DNA from: Flavobacteriales bacterium
GTDB taxonomy: Bacteria > Bacteroidota > Bacteroidia > Flavobacteriales_F > PHOS-HE28
Length of the DNA: 41,685 nt
NCBI GenBank assembly: GCA_013360395.1
Contig: JABWBQ010000048.1
Span: forward strand, 1 to 41,685
Direction: 5' to 3'
Shown: positions 25,015-33,161 of the stretch, in pieces
How the letters are laid out: each line of letters opens with the position of its first letter
How positions within the stretch are numbered: the first letter of the stretch is position 1
Made by a program: the position numbers and the translations under genes
The notes under the pieces: generated by a model
Database searches by the model: none
The model's input: the letters and a program-made list of their open reading frames with translations, nothing else
Told to the model about the DNA's origin: nothing

Positions 25015-26325
25015 ATGCATCGCCTCCTACCCTTCGCCCTATTCCTTTCGCTCTCCGTATCCGCCCAGGTGAACCTGATCCCGCTGCCCGTCCAGCTCAC
25101 CTACGAGGTCGGCAGCCTGGACCTGCGCTGCCCGTGGTCCGTGGATGGCGGCCCTGCCCTGCGGCCGTTCGCGCAACGGCTGGGCGCGGAGATCGAGCCC
25201 TTGCACCCTGCTTCCACGCTGAACTGCTTCCGCGCCACGCCCATCACGCTCAACCTGGTCACACCGGACACCGCACTGCATTCCGAATGGTACAGCCTGC
25301 GCGTCACCACCGGCGGGATCGCGATCGATGCCACCACCGAGGCCGGCCTGTACCGCGGCACCCGCACATTGGTCCAATTGCTGGAGCAGGGCCAGGCCAC
25401 GGCCTCCATCCCCTGCCTTTCCATCTCCGACCAGCCGCGCTTCGCCTGGCGCGGCATGCACCTCGACGTGTGCCGCCACTTCTTCCCCATCGCCTTTGTG
25501 AAGAAGTACATCGACCTGCTGGCGCGCTACAAGATGAACAGCTTCCATTGGCACCTCACCGACGACCAGGGCTGGCGGATCCAGATCAAGAGCCGACCTG
25601 AGCTCACCGCAGTTGGCGCCTGGCGCAACGGCAGCCAGGTGGGTGCGTACGCCAATCAGCAATTCGACACGGTGCGCTACGGCGGCTTCTACACGCAGGA
25701 TGAGATCCGTGAGGTGGTGGCCTATGCGGCCGAACGCCACATCAACGTGGTGCCGGAGATCGAGATGCCCGGCCATGCCCTGGCCGCATTGGCGGCCTAT
25801 CCGCAGCTGGGGTGCACCGGCGGCCCCTACGCGGTGGAACGCGGCTGGGGCGTGTTCCCTGATGTGTTCTGCGCCGGCAACGACAGTGTGTTCACCATGC
25901 TGCAGGACGTGCTCACCGAGGTGATGGCGCTTTTCCCGAGCAAGTACATCCACATCGGCGGCGACGAATGCCCCAAGGACCGCTGGAAGACCTGCCCCAA
26001 ATGCCAGGCGCGCATCGCTGCAGTCGTACTTCATCCGACGGATCGAGAGGTTCGTGAACGGCAAGGGCCGCAAGATCATCGGCTGGGACGAGATCCTGGA
26101 GGGCGGCCTGGCCCCCAATGCCACGGTGATGAGCTGGCGCGGCACGGAGGGCGGCATCGCCGCGGCACGCAGTGGTCACGACGCCGTGATGAGCCCCACG
26201 AGCTATTGCTATTTCGACTATTACCAGGGCGACCCCGCCAACGAACCGCTGGCCATCGGCGGCTACACGCCCTTGCAGAAAGTGTACAGCTACGAGCCCA
26301 TCCCCGCCGAGCTCACCGCCGATGA
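25015..26325 (+). pseudogene. GH20 beta-N-acetylhexosaminidase, 5' part (frameshifted)
   Basis: This frame encodes the N-terminal and catalytic part of an exported family 20 hexosaminidase, which removes terminal GlcNAc/GalNAc from glycans or chitin fragments. A signal peptide (about 1-16) precedes the small GH20b domain and the TIM barrel. The barrel carries RGMHLDVCRHFF, HWHLTDDQGWR, the PEIEMPGHA block and the catalytic pair D317-E318 in GGDEC. After CQARI near 26011-26017 the family sequence moves to another frame and this frame reads nonsense to 26325. About ten residues normally found between CQARI and LQSYF are missing, so a short out-of-frame deletion is likely rather than a single-base error. 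It begins 5 bases after CATCTTTA (25003-25010). Confidence 0.88.
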
Positions 26326-27277
26326 GGCCAGGCACATCCTCGGCGCACAGGCCAACCTGTGGACCGAGTACATCCAGACGCCGGAACACGTGGAATACAT
26401 GATGCTGCCGCGCATGCTCGCCCTGGCCGAAGTGCTGTGGTCACCGAAGGACAAGCGCAACGAAGCCGATCTCATCCGCCGCCTCGAAGCGGAGTTCCCA
26501 CGGCTGGATGCGCTGCTCGCCAACGCCAGCCGGAGCATTTACCAGGTGCGGATCACGCCGGAACAAGGTGCGAAGCCGGGCCGGATCAAGGTGGAACTGA
26601 AGGGAGCCATGCCGGACATCCCCGTGTATTACAAGTTCCCCGGGCAAGGCAGCGATCTGCTGACGAAGGATCCCCGCAAGGGCCCCATGGCGCAGCAGAA
26701 GCAGCGCTACACCGCGCCCTTGGACCTGGCTGCCTCATGCACCGTACAGGCCTGGGCCGAGCCCGAGGCCCAATTCGGCACCAAGGCCACCAATCCCATC
26801 GCCACCGCCACCTTCCGATTCAACAAGGCCACGGCCCGGCCCATCGCGTTGAGCGACCCGCCCGATGAGCGCTACAACATGGGCGGCGCCTTCACGCTGG
26901 TGGACGGCATCACCGCGGGCAGCAGGCGCGTCAGCACCGAATGGCTGGGCTGGAAACAGGGCGTCACCATCACCGTGGACCTGGGCAGCGTGCAGGATGT
27001 GCGTCACATCGGTATCGGCGCGTGGAACGATCATCACAGTTGGATCCACCTGCCCGCGGGCGTGGACTTCAGCACCAGCACGGACAGCACCACCTTCACG
27101 CCGTTCGGCAGCGCGAAGGACCAGCATGCAGGAGGACGCAACGACTTCAACGCGGATGGACAGGCCAAGGCCCGCTACGTGCGCATCGCGGTGAAGAGCA
27201 TCGGCAACATCCCGGACGGCCTGCCCGGCGCGGGGAATCCGGCCTGGCTCTTCCTCGATGAGGTGGAGGTACGGTGA
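26018..27277 (+). pseudogene. GH20 beta-N-acetylhexosaminidase, 3' part (frameshifted)
   Basis: Continuation of the preceding gene in another frame. It resumes the GH20 barrel at LQSYFIRRIERFVNGKGRKI, with GWDEILEGGL, MSWRGTEGG and the late barrel motif LGAQANLWTEYI. A linker follows, then a C-terminal discoidin-like (F5/8 type C) carbohydrate-binding module (about the last 150 residues, WLGWKQGVTITVDLG to FLDEVEVR). Translated alone, it would start at the ATG at 26054 and lack the catalytic pair. Joined, the two parts give about 750 residues, the usual size of this architecture in Bacteroidota. Whether it is a true pseudogene or an assembly artefact cannot be told from one sequence. Confidence 0.85.
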
Positions 27278-27313
27278 GGAACGTTACCCGGCACAAGCCA
27301 GCATGCATCCGGT

Positions 27314-27607
27314 TTACGGCCCGAATTCCCGACTGGGTTTACGGCTCATGTGGCGGACTTGGAACACGACCACATCCTGCCCGATCACTGCGAACACCAC
27401 GCGGTAACGGAACTTGTGCAACAGCGCATGCCGGTAGTTCTTCTTGCGGATCTGGAACCCTGCGGGTTGCCGTGTGATGTAGCCGTAACAAGCATCCAGT
27501 TCCTTTTCAAAGCGGTCCGCCAAGGCTTGTCCGATCTCTTTGTGGTAGGCGTAGATCTCAGCGGTCTCCGCCAAGGCCTCCGTGCTAACGACCAGCCTGT
27601 AGCTCAT
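27314..27607 (-). CDS. RelE/ParE family toxin
   Basis: A 97-residue protein of the RelE/ParE superfamily. RelE-type members are ribosome-dependent mRNA endonucleases and ParE-type members poison gyrase; the sequence does not settle which applies. Family traits are the start (YRLVVSTEALAETAEIYAYH), the central helix with RFEKELDACYGYI, and the C-terminal strands RHALLHKFRYRVVFAV and VVVFQVRHMSRKP, which hold the basic residues. The start overlaps the stop of the upstream antitoxin gene (ATGA), the usual arrangement of a toxin-antitoxin operon. It converges with the hexosaminidase gene across a 36-base gap. Confidence 0.88.
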   Translation of the reverse strand: MSYRLVVSTEALAETAEIYAYHKEIGQALADRFEKELDACYGYITRQPAGFQIRKKNYRHALLHKFRYRVVFAVIGQDVVVFQVRHMSRKPSREFGP

Positions 27608-27849
27608 CCCTCGAAGCCCTCGCGCATTTTGCGGATCGCTTCTTCATGGGAATAGGACTTGCTTTCACCGCTTAGGTACCGTGCTTGCCGCCGGTCGAGT
27701 TCCGCGACCTCCTCATCGGCATAGTCATCTTCACCAGCCATTGCCGGGATCTCCGTTTCAATGGCGTCACCGATGCGCTTCAAGGAGGCTTCGTCCCACA
27801 CGAGCATGAGGCGTTCCATCAACGTGAGCTTGATCCTTGCAACGTCCAT
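27604..27849 (-). CDS. Addiction-module antitoxin (putative, partner of ParE/RelE toxin)
   Basis: An 81-residue acidic protein with the layout of the small 'addiction module component' antitoxin family: an N-terminal helix region (KLTLMERLMLVWDEA), an acidic middle and a C-terminal ELDRRQARYLSGESKSYSHEEAIRKMR stretch, the part that usually wraps the toxin. The start at 27849 is chosen because it follows a TAACTTTA promoter element (27868-27875). An in-frame ATG at 27897 lies upstream of that element. It should neutralise the RelE/ParE protein encoded by the overlapping next gene, and may autoregulate. Confidence 0.8.
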   Translation of the reverse strand: MDVARIKLTLMERLMLVWDEASLKRIGDAIETEIPAMAGEDDYADEEVAELDRRQARYLSGESKSYSHEEAIRKMREGFEG

Positions 27850-27867
27850 GACTTCTCGATCGTACCG

Positions 27868-27875
27868 TAAAGTTA
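27868..27875 (-). promoter_or_regulatory. -7 promoter-like element of the toxin-antitoxin operon
   Basis: The minus strand reads TAACTTTA, 18 bases before the antitoxin start at 27849. Confidence 0.4.
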
Positions 27876-28037
27876 AGCCCAACCATCCTACATCCATTCG
27901 TACAGGGCCTCTACATCGTGCGGTGTGCCCGGATGTTCCCGCTCAGTTCCGCCCACGTGGGGCTACGCTCGAGCGTTCCGAGTGAGGCTGCGTAGGGCCT
28001 CCGGACCCGCCATGGGCTTCTGTGGCGTCTCTTACAA

Positions 28038-28087
28038 CGCACCTCCACCAGCCAACGTGCGCGGGAACATTGCGTGCTGGAGGTGCG
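28038..28087. repeat. Inverted repeat with 10-base arms
   Basis: CGCACCTCCA (28038-28047) and its perfect reverse complement (28078-28087) enclose 30 bases. A 10-base stretch GCGGGAACAT within that loop (28061-28070) is also the reverse complement of a segment near 27939-27948. The structure lies 28 bases after the stop of the gene at 28115-29500 (minus strand), so it could act as its terminator, though there is no U-run. Confidence 0.5.
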
Positions 28088-28114
28088 GTGAACGTCGATG
28101 CTGCGGTGCATGAG

Positions 28115-29500
28115 CTACCGCCACAGGGAATGCGTGGTCGTCTTCCCGGTCGCGTTCTCCACGACCACCACCAGCGGTTCGCTCACCTTGCCCGGCACCG
28201 GCAGCCGCGCGCCCACGAAGGCAAAGGCATCCGGGCCGGGCAGGATCTGCTTCAGGTTGAAGCGGTCGATCGCGGTGTTCACCGACCAGAGGGTCTTTCC
28301 GCTCAGGTCCATCCGGGAGACGATCGCAGTGCCCTTCAAGCCCGGCTCGGAGGTGTGCAGCATGAGCACACCGTCGGGACCGGAGAGCCGCAGGGGTTCC
28401 GACCTGTCGTCCAGGCGCAGAAAGGCCGCATTGAAGAACTCCGCGTCGCTCACCGGCTCCATGGCGGTGATGCGATGGTATTTGCCGTCCACCGGGGCCT
28501 CCAGCATGCCGCGGTACAGGCGCCGCATCCGCCTCCTGTCCTCCTGCGACACCACCTTGCGCACGAACTTCCCCGGCGCAAACTCCACTTGCAGCTCTTC
28601 CGCGGCATGCAGGCCGAACCACAGCCCGTCCGCCGGGATGAAGCCCGCGGACAGGTAGTTGTCCGGGCCGGGCGGGAACGGCGATCCCGACCTGGGCACC
28701 TGTGGATCGCGGATCTCCGACGGGTCCAACAGCACATGGCGCTCCAGGTCCGCCCCGCCGAGGCCGTTCACATCGAACCAGAGCACCCGTCCTTCATTGC
28801 CCAGGATCCTGGCCATCCGGATCTGCTCCGAACGGAACCCTTCGCCGATCAGGAGCTGGTGCGGCGCCGAGCCGTCGGTCGGGATGAGCAGGAGGCTGAC
28901 GGTCGTGGTGGTCTTGGCACCGCGGCCGGTGATCTCGGGCAGATGCGGATCGGTGGACTGAAGGAGCGTGGCGATGTGGTGGTCGGTGCGGAAGCATTCG
29001 CCAATGGGCATGGAGCTTGCCGACGCGACGGTGAGCACCTTCTTCCCGAGCCAGTACACCGCGCCGACAAGGAGCGCAGCCGCAAGCACAACGACCCCGA
29101 ACATGGCTTTGATCTTGGTGAAACGCCGCACGAAGGCCGCAGCCTCCGCCTTTCGCGCAGCCGGTGATGCGGGTGCGGTCCCCGGAGCGATGGCCTTCCG
29201 TTCCGCTTGGGCCGGACCTTGGTACACGGTGATCAGACCGCTTTCCTCATCGACCTCCGCACGGCAGCCGGGCGCTTGCTGGCGGATCACCTCACCGGCC
29301 ACGAAGGAGAGGATCGCCGCGCGTTGCCCGAGTGCCCAGGCATGACCCGTCCGCCATTCCTCACGGCTGCCCATGCTGATCAAGGTCACGGCATCCCCAC
29401 CCCCGAACTCCCACCACCCGTTGATGCGGCCATCGTCCTCCGCGTAGGTGACGGAGCCCGAGCGACCCTCCTGTGTGATGCTGACCTTGCGTTCGCCCAT
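28115..29500 (-). CDS. Unknown single-pass membrane protein
   Basis: A 461-residue protein I do not recognise with confidence; its layout loosely recalls PA2928-type hypothetical proteins. Residues 1-130 are a soluble, probably cytoplasmic domain (KVSITQEG, WWEFGGGDAVTLI) ending in an Ala/Lys-rich linker. One membrane span follows near 133-155, then a ~300-residue domain that should lie outside the cytoplasm, with late motifs GTAIVSRMDLSGKTLW and DAFAFVGARL that resemble beta-propeller blades. I chose the start at 29500; a longer frame from 29539 is possible. It is downstream of the lipase gene on the same strand with a 183-base gap. Confidence 0.6.
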   Translation of the reverse strand: MGERKVSITQEGRSGSVTYAEDDGRINGWWEFGGGDAVTLISMGSREEWRTGHAWALGQRAAILSFVAGEVIRQQAPGCRAEVDEESGLITVYQGPAQAERKAIAPGTAPASPAARKAEAAAFVRRFTKIKAMFGVVVLAAALLVGAVYWLGKKVLTVASASSMPIGECFRTDHHIATLLQSTDPHLPEITGRGAKTTTTVSLLLIPTDGSAPHQLLIGEGFRSEQIRMARILGNEGRVLWFDVNGLGGADLERHVLLDPSEIRDPQVPRSGSPFPPGPDNYLSAGFIPADGLWFGLHAAEELQVEFAPGKFVRKVVSQEDRRRMRRLYRGMLEAPVDGKYHRITAMEPVSDAEFFNAAFLRLDDRSEPLRLSGPDGVLMLHTSEPGLKGTAIVSRMDLSGKTLWSVNTAIDRFNLKQILPGPDAFAFVGARLPVPGKVSEPLVVVVENATGKTTTHSLWR

Positions 29501-29683
29501 GCGGTGTATCCAACATTGGCGAAGTTCACCATCTTCCATCGATCATCCAGCTCCTGCGAACCGAGGTTGGCCGCGAACGGCGCATTCCGGGGCCGCGCTA
29601 GGCGGGGCGGTCCGGAAGGGTCGCGCATCAGCTCGAGGATGCCAGACCTTCGCGGGACCCGGAGGGCGATCTTGTGCCGGCCA

Positions 29684-30877
29684 CTAGAGGTTCTCCGGCA
29701 GCACCTTGACCCGCAGGGCGGAATACCGCTCGGGGAACCAGCGGCGCAGGATGGCCACGTGGTAGTTGTACGGCTTGTGCTGGAAGAAGCCGGGTGCCCG
29801 GCGGTAAAGGTCCTTGTTGAGGAACACGCCCTGGGCATCCCGCGGGTTGGCCCGCATGATCGAATCGTTCGTCAGGATGGTGCTGTCACGCAGGATCAGC
29901 GGGTACGGGAAGGGCTCCAGCGCGACGCGGCCTGGCATCGGCGTGTAGTTCATCTCCTCGCGATAGGGCGGCAGCCGCACCTCGCCCACGGGCTTGGCGA
30001 TGCGCTTCTCCACCGAGGCGGATATGTACTGGGCCAGATCGGTCACCGTGCCCCGGAACATGCGGAACAGCGCACTGCGCGCAAGGCTTCGCATGTCGTA
30101 CCCATCCTGGCCCGACACCATTCCGTTGACCGTGGCGGCCGAGAAGATCCGGTGGTCGTGGAAGGCCAGCGGCATGCCCGGCACGGGATCCTCGGGGTTG
30201 ATGATGCTGAAGCTGGTGCCCGAGCTGCAGTACGCGCGCTCGTACTCCCGGACGAAGGCCGCGTTCCCCACCATCGGGTTGGCGAACGCGTAGGTGCGGA
30301 AGCGCACCCGCGCCGGCACCCGGTCCACCGGCCGGTGCTCCAGGTACGCCCGCAGCAGCTGCACCAGCGCCCCGCCCTGGCTGTGCCCGGTGAGCACGAT
30401 GTCGTGCACGCCCTCGCGGTCCAGTGCACGAAGCTGCTCCTCCACTTCGTCGGCGATGAACGCCACTCCCAGGGTGTAGCCTGCATGCACGGCGGCGGCC
30501 GTGTCGTCGGCGAAGTGGTAGTCGAACGGCCGGCCGTCCACCACCACGGTGCCGATGGCGGGCAGCATGGCCGCATGCACGTTCTCCATCCAGCTCAGCG
30601 GGTCGGCGGTGGAACCGCGCACCTCGATGACCCCCATCGCCCCTTTCCTGAACACCTGGAACAGGTTGTCCATGCCCCGGGGCTCGGACGTGTGGAGCCG
30701 TTCGTACCCCTCGGGCAGGATGGCCGCATCGGAGCCGTACAGGTCGCGGAAGGTGTGCGTGGTGCACAACGCGCTCAGGTCGCGCGCCAGGGCCGGATCG
30801 AAACCCGCAGGCTGGGCCGGCACGGCCGGGGCCACGCCGAGCATGACCCAGGGGAAAGTCCATCGAACGGTCCTCAT
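29684..30877 (-). CDS. Secreted class 3 lipase family protein
   Basis: A 397-residue exported alpha/beta hydrolase of the class 3 lipase type, expected to hydrolyse acyl esters. A signal peptide (about 1-22) precedes the domain. The nucleophile elbow GHSQGG is at 164-169 with S166. A family-typical FANPMVGNAAFV strand and an NPEDPVPGMP block holding the likely catalytic Asp follow; the His is probably in the later FHDHRIF or C-terminal HYHVA-like region, which I cannot fix. The start at 30877 puts the signal peptide first; the longer frame starts with GTG at 30964 and is unlikely. Confidence 0.82.
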   Translation of the reverse strand: MRTVRWTFPWVMLGVAPAVPAQPAGFDPALARDLSALCTTHTFRDLYGSDAAILPEGYERLHTSEPRGMDNLFQVFRKGAMGVIEVRGSTADPLSWMENVHAAMLPAIGTVVVDGRPFDYHFADDTAAAVHAGYTLGVAFIADEVEEQLRALDREGVHDIVLTGHSQGGALVQLLRAYLEHRPVDRVPARVRFRTYAFANPMVGNAAFVREYERAYCSSGTSFSIINPEDPVPGMPLAFHDHRIFSAATVNGMVSGQDGYDMRSLARSALFRMFRGTVTDLAQYISASVEKRIAKPVGEVRLPPYREEMNYTPMPGRVALEPFPYPLILRDSTILTNDSIMRANPRDAQGVFLNKDLYRRAPGFFQHKPYNYHVAILRRWFPERYSALRVKVLPENL

Positions 30878-30977
30878 GCCGGATGTTCCAACGCCGCAAG
30901 CAATGAAAACCGTATGCCGATCGCGATCGCCCCGGCCGGGGATCATCAACCGGGGATCGTGCACGCCCCCCGGAAAG

Positions 30978-31010
30978 CGGACGCCCCCGGCCGATGGCCG
31001 GGGGCGTCCG
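30978..31010. terminator. Strong GC hairpin after the Ig-like T9SS gene
   Basis: Perfect 15-base arms (30978-30992 and 30996-31010) with a GAT loop begin 17 bases after the stop of the minus-strand gene at 31028. The minus-strand 3' side has only CTTTCC rather than a clear T-run, so termination efficiency is uncertain, but position and stability fit a terminator. Confidence 0.65.
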
Positions 31011-31027
31011 AAGGCAGCGGCGTCCGT

Positions 31028-33088
31028 TCATTGCCGCACGATGCGCAGCACCGCGCCGTCGGCGGTGCGCAGCTCGTACAGCCCAGGGGCCAGGGCACCA
31101 AGGTCCAGCAGCGCCGGGTTCCCGAGGGCCTGGCCCTCCAGCAACAGGCGACCGCTCGCATCGGTCACCATGTACCGCACGCCGTGGAGACCTTCCACGT
31201 GCAACGGGCCCGTGGTGGGGTTCGGCCAGGCACGCATGGTCACGACGTGCCCTGCCGGCACTGCGGTGAAGACGTAGGTGTAAGGCTGGGAGGTGCTGCT
31301 GCAGCCGTTGCCGTCGGTGACGGTGACGGTGTAAGCCCCGCTGGCGATGGGCACGTACCAGCTGTCCGTGGCGCCCACGATCGGCTGCCCGTCCACATAC
31401 CATTGGAAGGCGCCACCGCCCGAGGCGAAGAGGGTGTCCACCACCTGGGTGATCACCGGTTCGGCCGGCGGGGTGTTCACAATGATCGCGATGGTATCGC
31501 CGGAGGCGCTGGAACAGCCCTGGCCATCGGTCACGGATGCCGTGTACAGGCCGGAGGTGGTCACCGACAGCTGGTTGGTGTCCGCATTGGGCACCACGAT
31601 GCCGTCCATGGTCCAGGTGTAGGTGACCCCCGCGATCAGGTCGGCCACCAGCAGCACCGAGCCGCCTTCGCAGAACACCGTGGTGTCCGAGGCGAGAACG
31701 CCCGGCGTGATGGGCGGTGCGCTCACCGTCACCGTCAGCGGGTCGGAAACGTCCGCGCCGCAGAGGTTCAGCACCGTCACGGTGTAGTCACCCGGCGCAT
31801 CGGCCACCAGGGTCGCCGAGGTGGCCCCGGCGATGTCCACGCCGTCCAGCTGCCATTGGTAGTCCAGCCCGCCACCGGAGCTGCCGTCCAGCGTGACGCT
31901 GCCGCCGGCGCAGAAGGTGGTGGGACCCATGGCGACCACCGTGGCCAGCGGCAGTGTATTGTCGATGGTGATGTCGAAGCCGTTGTCCTCGCCGGTGAAG
32001 GCGGGACTGGTGGAGACGATCCGGATACGGTAGCCCGTGCCGGGAGGCGTGTTCGCCGGGATGGTCACCGCGATGGTGCCGCCCGTGGTGGCCGTCACCT
32101 GCCCGATGTCCACGGCGTTCGTGAAATCACCGGCGGCGTCGCTCAACTGCACGATGAATTCGTTGGCATCGATGAACAGGCCGCCGGTGTTGAACACGCC
32201 GGTCTCGCTGTACGTGATGTCCAGGGTGCTGCCCGGGCAGAGGCTGGCCGCGAGGGGCTGCTCCACGGTGATACTGCGCGGCTCGTCGTGGAAGAGGATC
32301 GCCGTCACCACCTCGAAGCCGAAGATCTGCGTGGTGTTCACCTGCAGCACCGGTACGCGCAGGCCCGGGGTAAGCCATTTGTACTCGCGCACCACCGGCC
32401 GGTCGATCGCGAAGCCGACCCCCAGCGTGTCCACATTGATCGTGTCACGGCCGGCGAGGGTGGTCTTCACCCGCAGCGCGTCGAAGGTGCCCGCCGGCGT
32501 GGTGATGGTGCCCCAGCCGTCCACCTCGTTGGTACGGGTCTGCTGGTATCCGTAGTAGGCCAGGTTCGGAAGGCTCACGTTCCAGGCCGAATTCGACGTG
32601 CTCGCGTCGCCGTAGTTCAGCGGAAGCTCATAGATCACATCCTGCTGGCTGAAGGTGATCGGCACCGGGATGCCCGCCAGCTCGGCGCCGAAGCCCACTT
32701 TCCGGTACTCGGTGTTGCTGCGGTACAGGAAGGTGTACGGATCGGCGATGGGAAGCTGCTGGTAGAACGGGATGTCCACCCCGGCCGTGGCATGGTTGGC
32801 CCGGTTGGGGTTGAAGAAGATGTCCGCATAGACCAGGGCGTACACGATGTTCGTAGAGGCCACCGTCTGGTAGTTGGTGGTATCCTCATCCACCGACTGC
32901 AGGTTCGAGAAATCCCAGGTGTGCCCCGGACCGGTCTGCGCGTAGTTGATGAAGAGGTTCAGGTTGGCCTGGGTCAGCCTCAGGGCATCGCCCGCCGCCG
33001 GCATCTCCGCCAGGCCGATCGACACCTGGGCGTGCAGGGAGGCGGACAACAGGGATGCGGAGGCCAACAGGGTAAGGTTCTTCACCAT
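31028..33088 (-). CDS. T9SS-sorted secreted protein with Ig-like repeats
   Basis: A 686-residue secreted protein: signal peptide (about 1-20, ending in LHAQ), an N-terminal domain of about 240 residues typical of Bacteroidota surface proteins, then several Ig/PKD-like beta domains. Cues for the latter are FCAGGSVTLDGSSGGGLDYQ, FCEGGSVLLVADLIAGVTYT and repeated ATVTD/GDYTVTV strands. A C-terminal T9SS type A sorting domain (WPNPTTGPLHVEGL to LRIVRQ) ends it. An adhesin or matrix role is plausible; no enzyme domain is seen. The start at 33088 is supported by TAGTTTTG at 33113-33120, which would place transcription start downstream of the longer alternative start at 33115. Confidence 0.85.
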   Translation of the reverse strand: MVKNLTLLASASLLSASLHAQVSIGLAEMPAAGDALRLTQANLNLFINYAQTGPGHTWDFSNLQSVDEDTTNYQTVASTNIVYALVYADIFFNPNRANHATAGVDIPFYQQLPIADPYTFLYRSNTEYRKVGFGAELAGIPVPITFSQQDVIYELPLNYGDASTSNSAWNVSLPNLAYYGYQQTRTNEVDGWGTITTPAGTFDALRVKTTLAGRDTINVDTLGVGFAIDRPVVREYKWLTPGLRVPVLQVNTTQIFGFEVVTAILFHDEPRSITVEQPLAASLCPGSTLDITYSETGVFNTGGLFIDANEFIVQLSDAAGDFTNAVDIGQVTATTGGTIAVTIPANTPPGTGYRIRIVSTSPAFTGEDNGFDITIDNTLPLATVVAMGPTTFCAGGSVTLDGSSGGGLDYQWQLDGVDIAGATSATLVADAPGDYTVTVLNLCGADVSDPLTVTVSAPPITPGVLASDTTVFCEGGSVLLVADLIAGVTYTWTMDGIVVPNADTNQLSVTTSGLYTASVTDGQGCSSASGDTIAIIVNTPPAEPVITQVVDTLFASGGGAFQWYVDGQPIVGATDSWYVPIASGAYTVTVTDGNGCSSTSQPYTYVFTAVPAGHVVTMRAWPNPTTGPLHVEGLHGVRYMVTDASGRLLLEGQALGNPALLDLGALAPGLYELRTADGAVLRIVRQ

Positions 33089-33112
33089 GCGGTCGTTCTT
33101 TGGTTTGGTCGT

Positions 33113-33120
33113 CAAAACTA
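33113..33120 (-). promoter_or_regulatory. Consensus -7 promoter element for the Ig-like T9SS gene
   Basis: The minus strand reads TAGTTTTG, a full match to TAnnTTTG, 24 bases before the start at 33088. It overlaps the alternative start at 33115 and argues against it. Confidence 0.55.
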
Positions 33121-33161
33121 TCCTGTTCGTCGACGCACGTCAATTTCCTTCGACGAGCGGG

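Noticed and set aside
28038-28087. Integron attC site
   Set aside because: The conserved core sites at the arm ends are not present and no integron integrase is seen; only a simple inverted repeat is supported.
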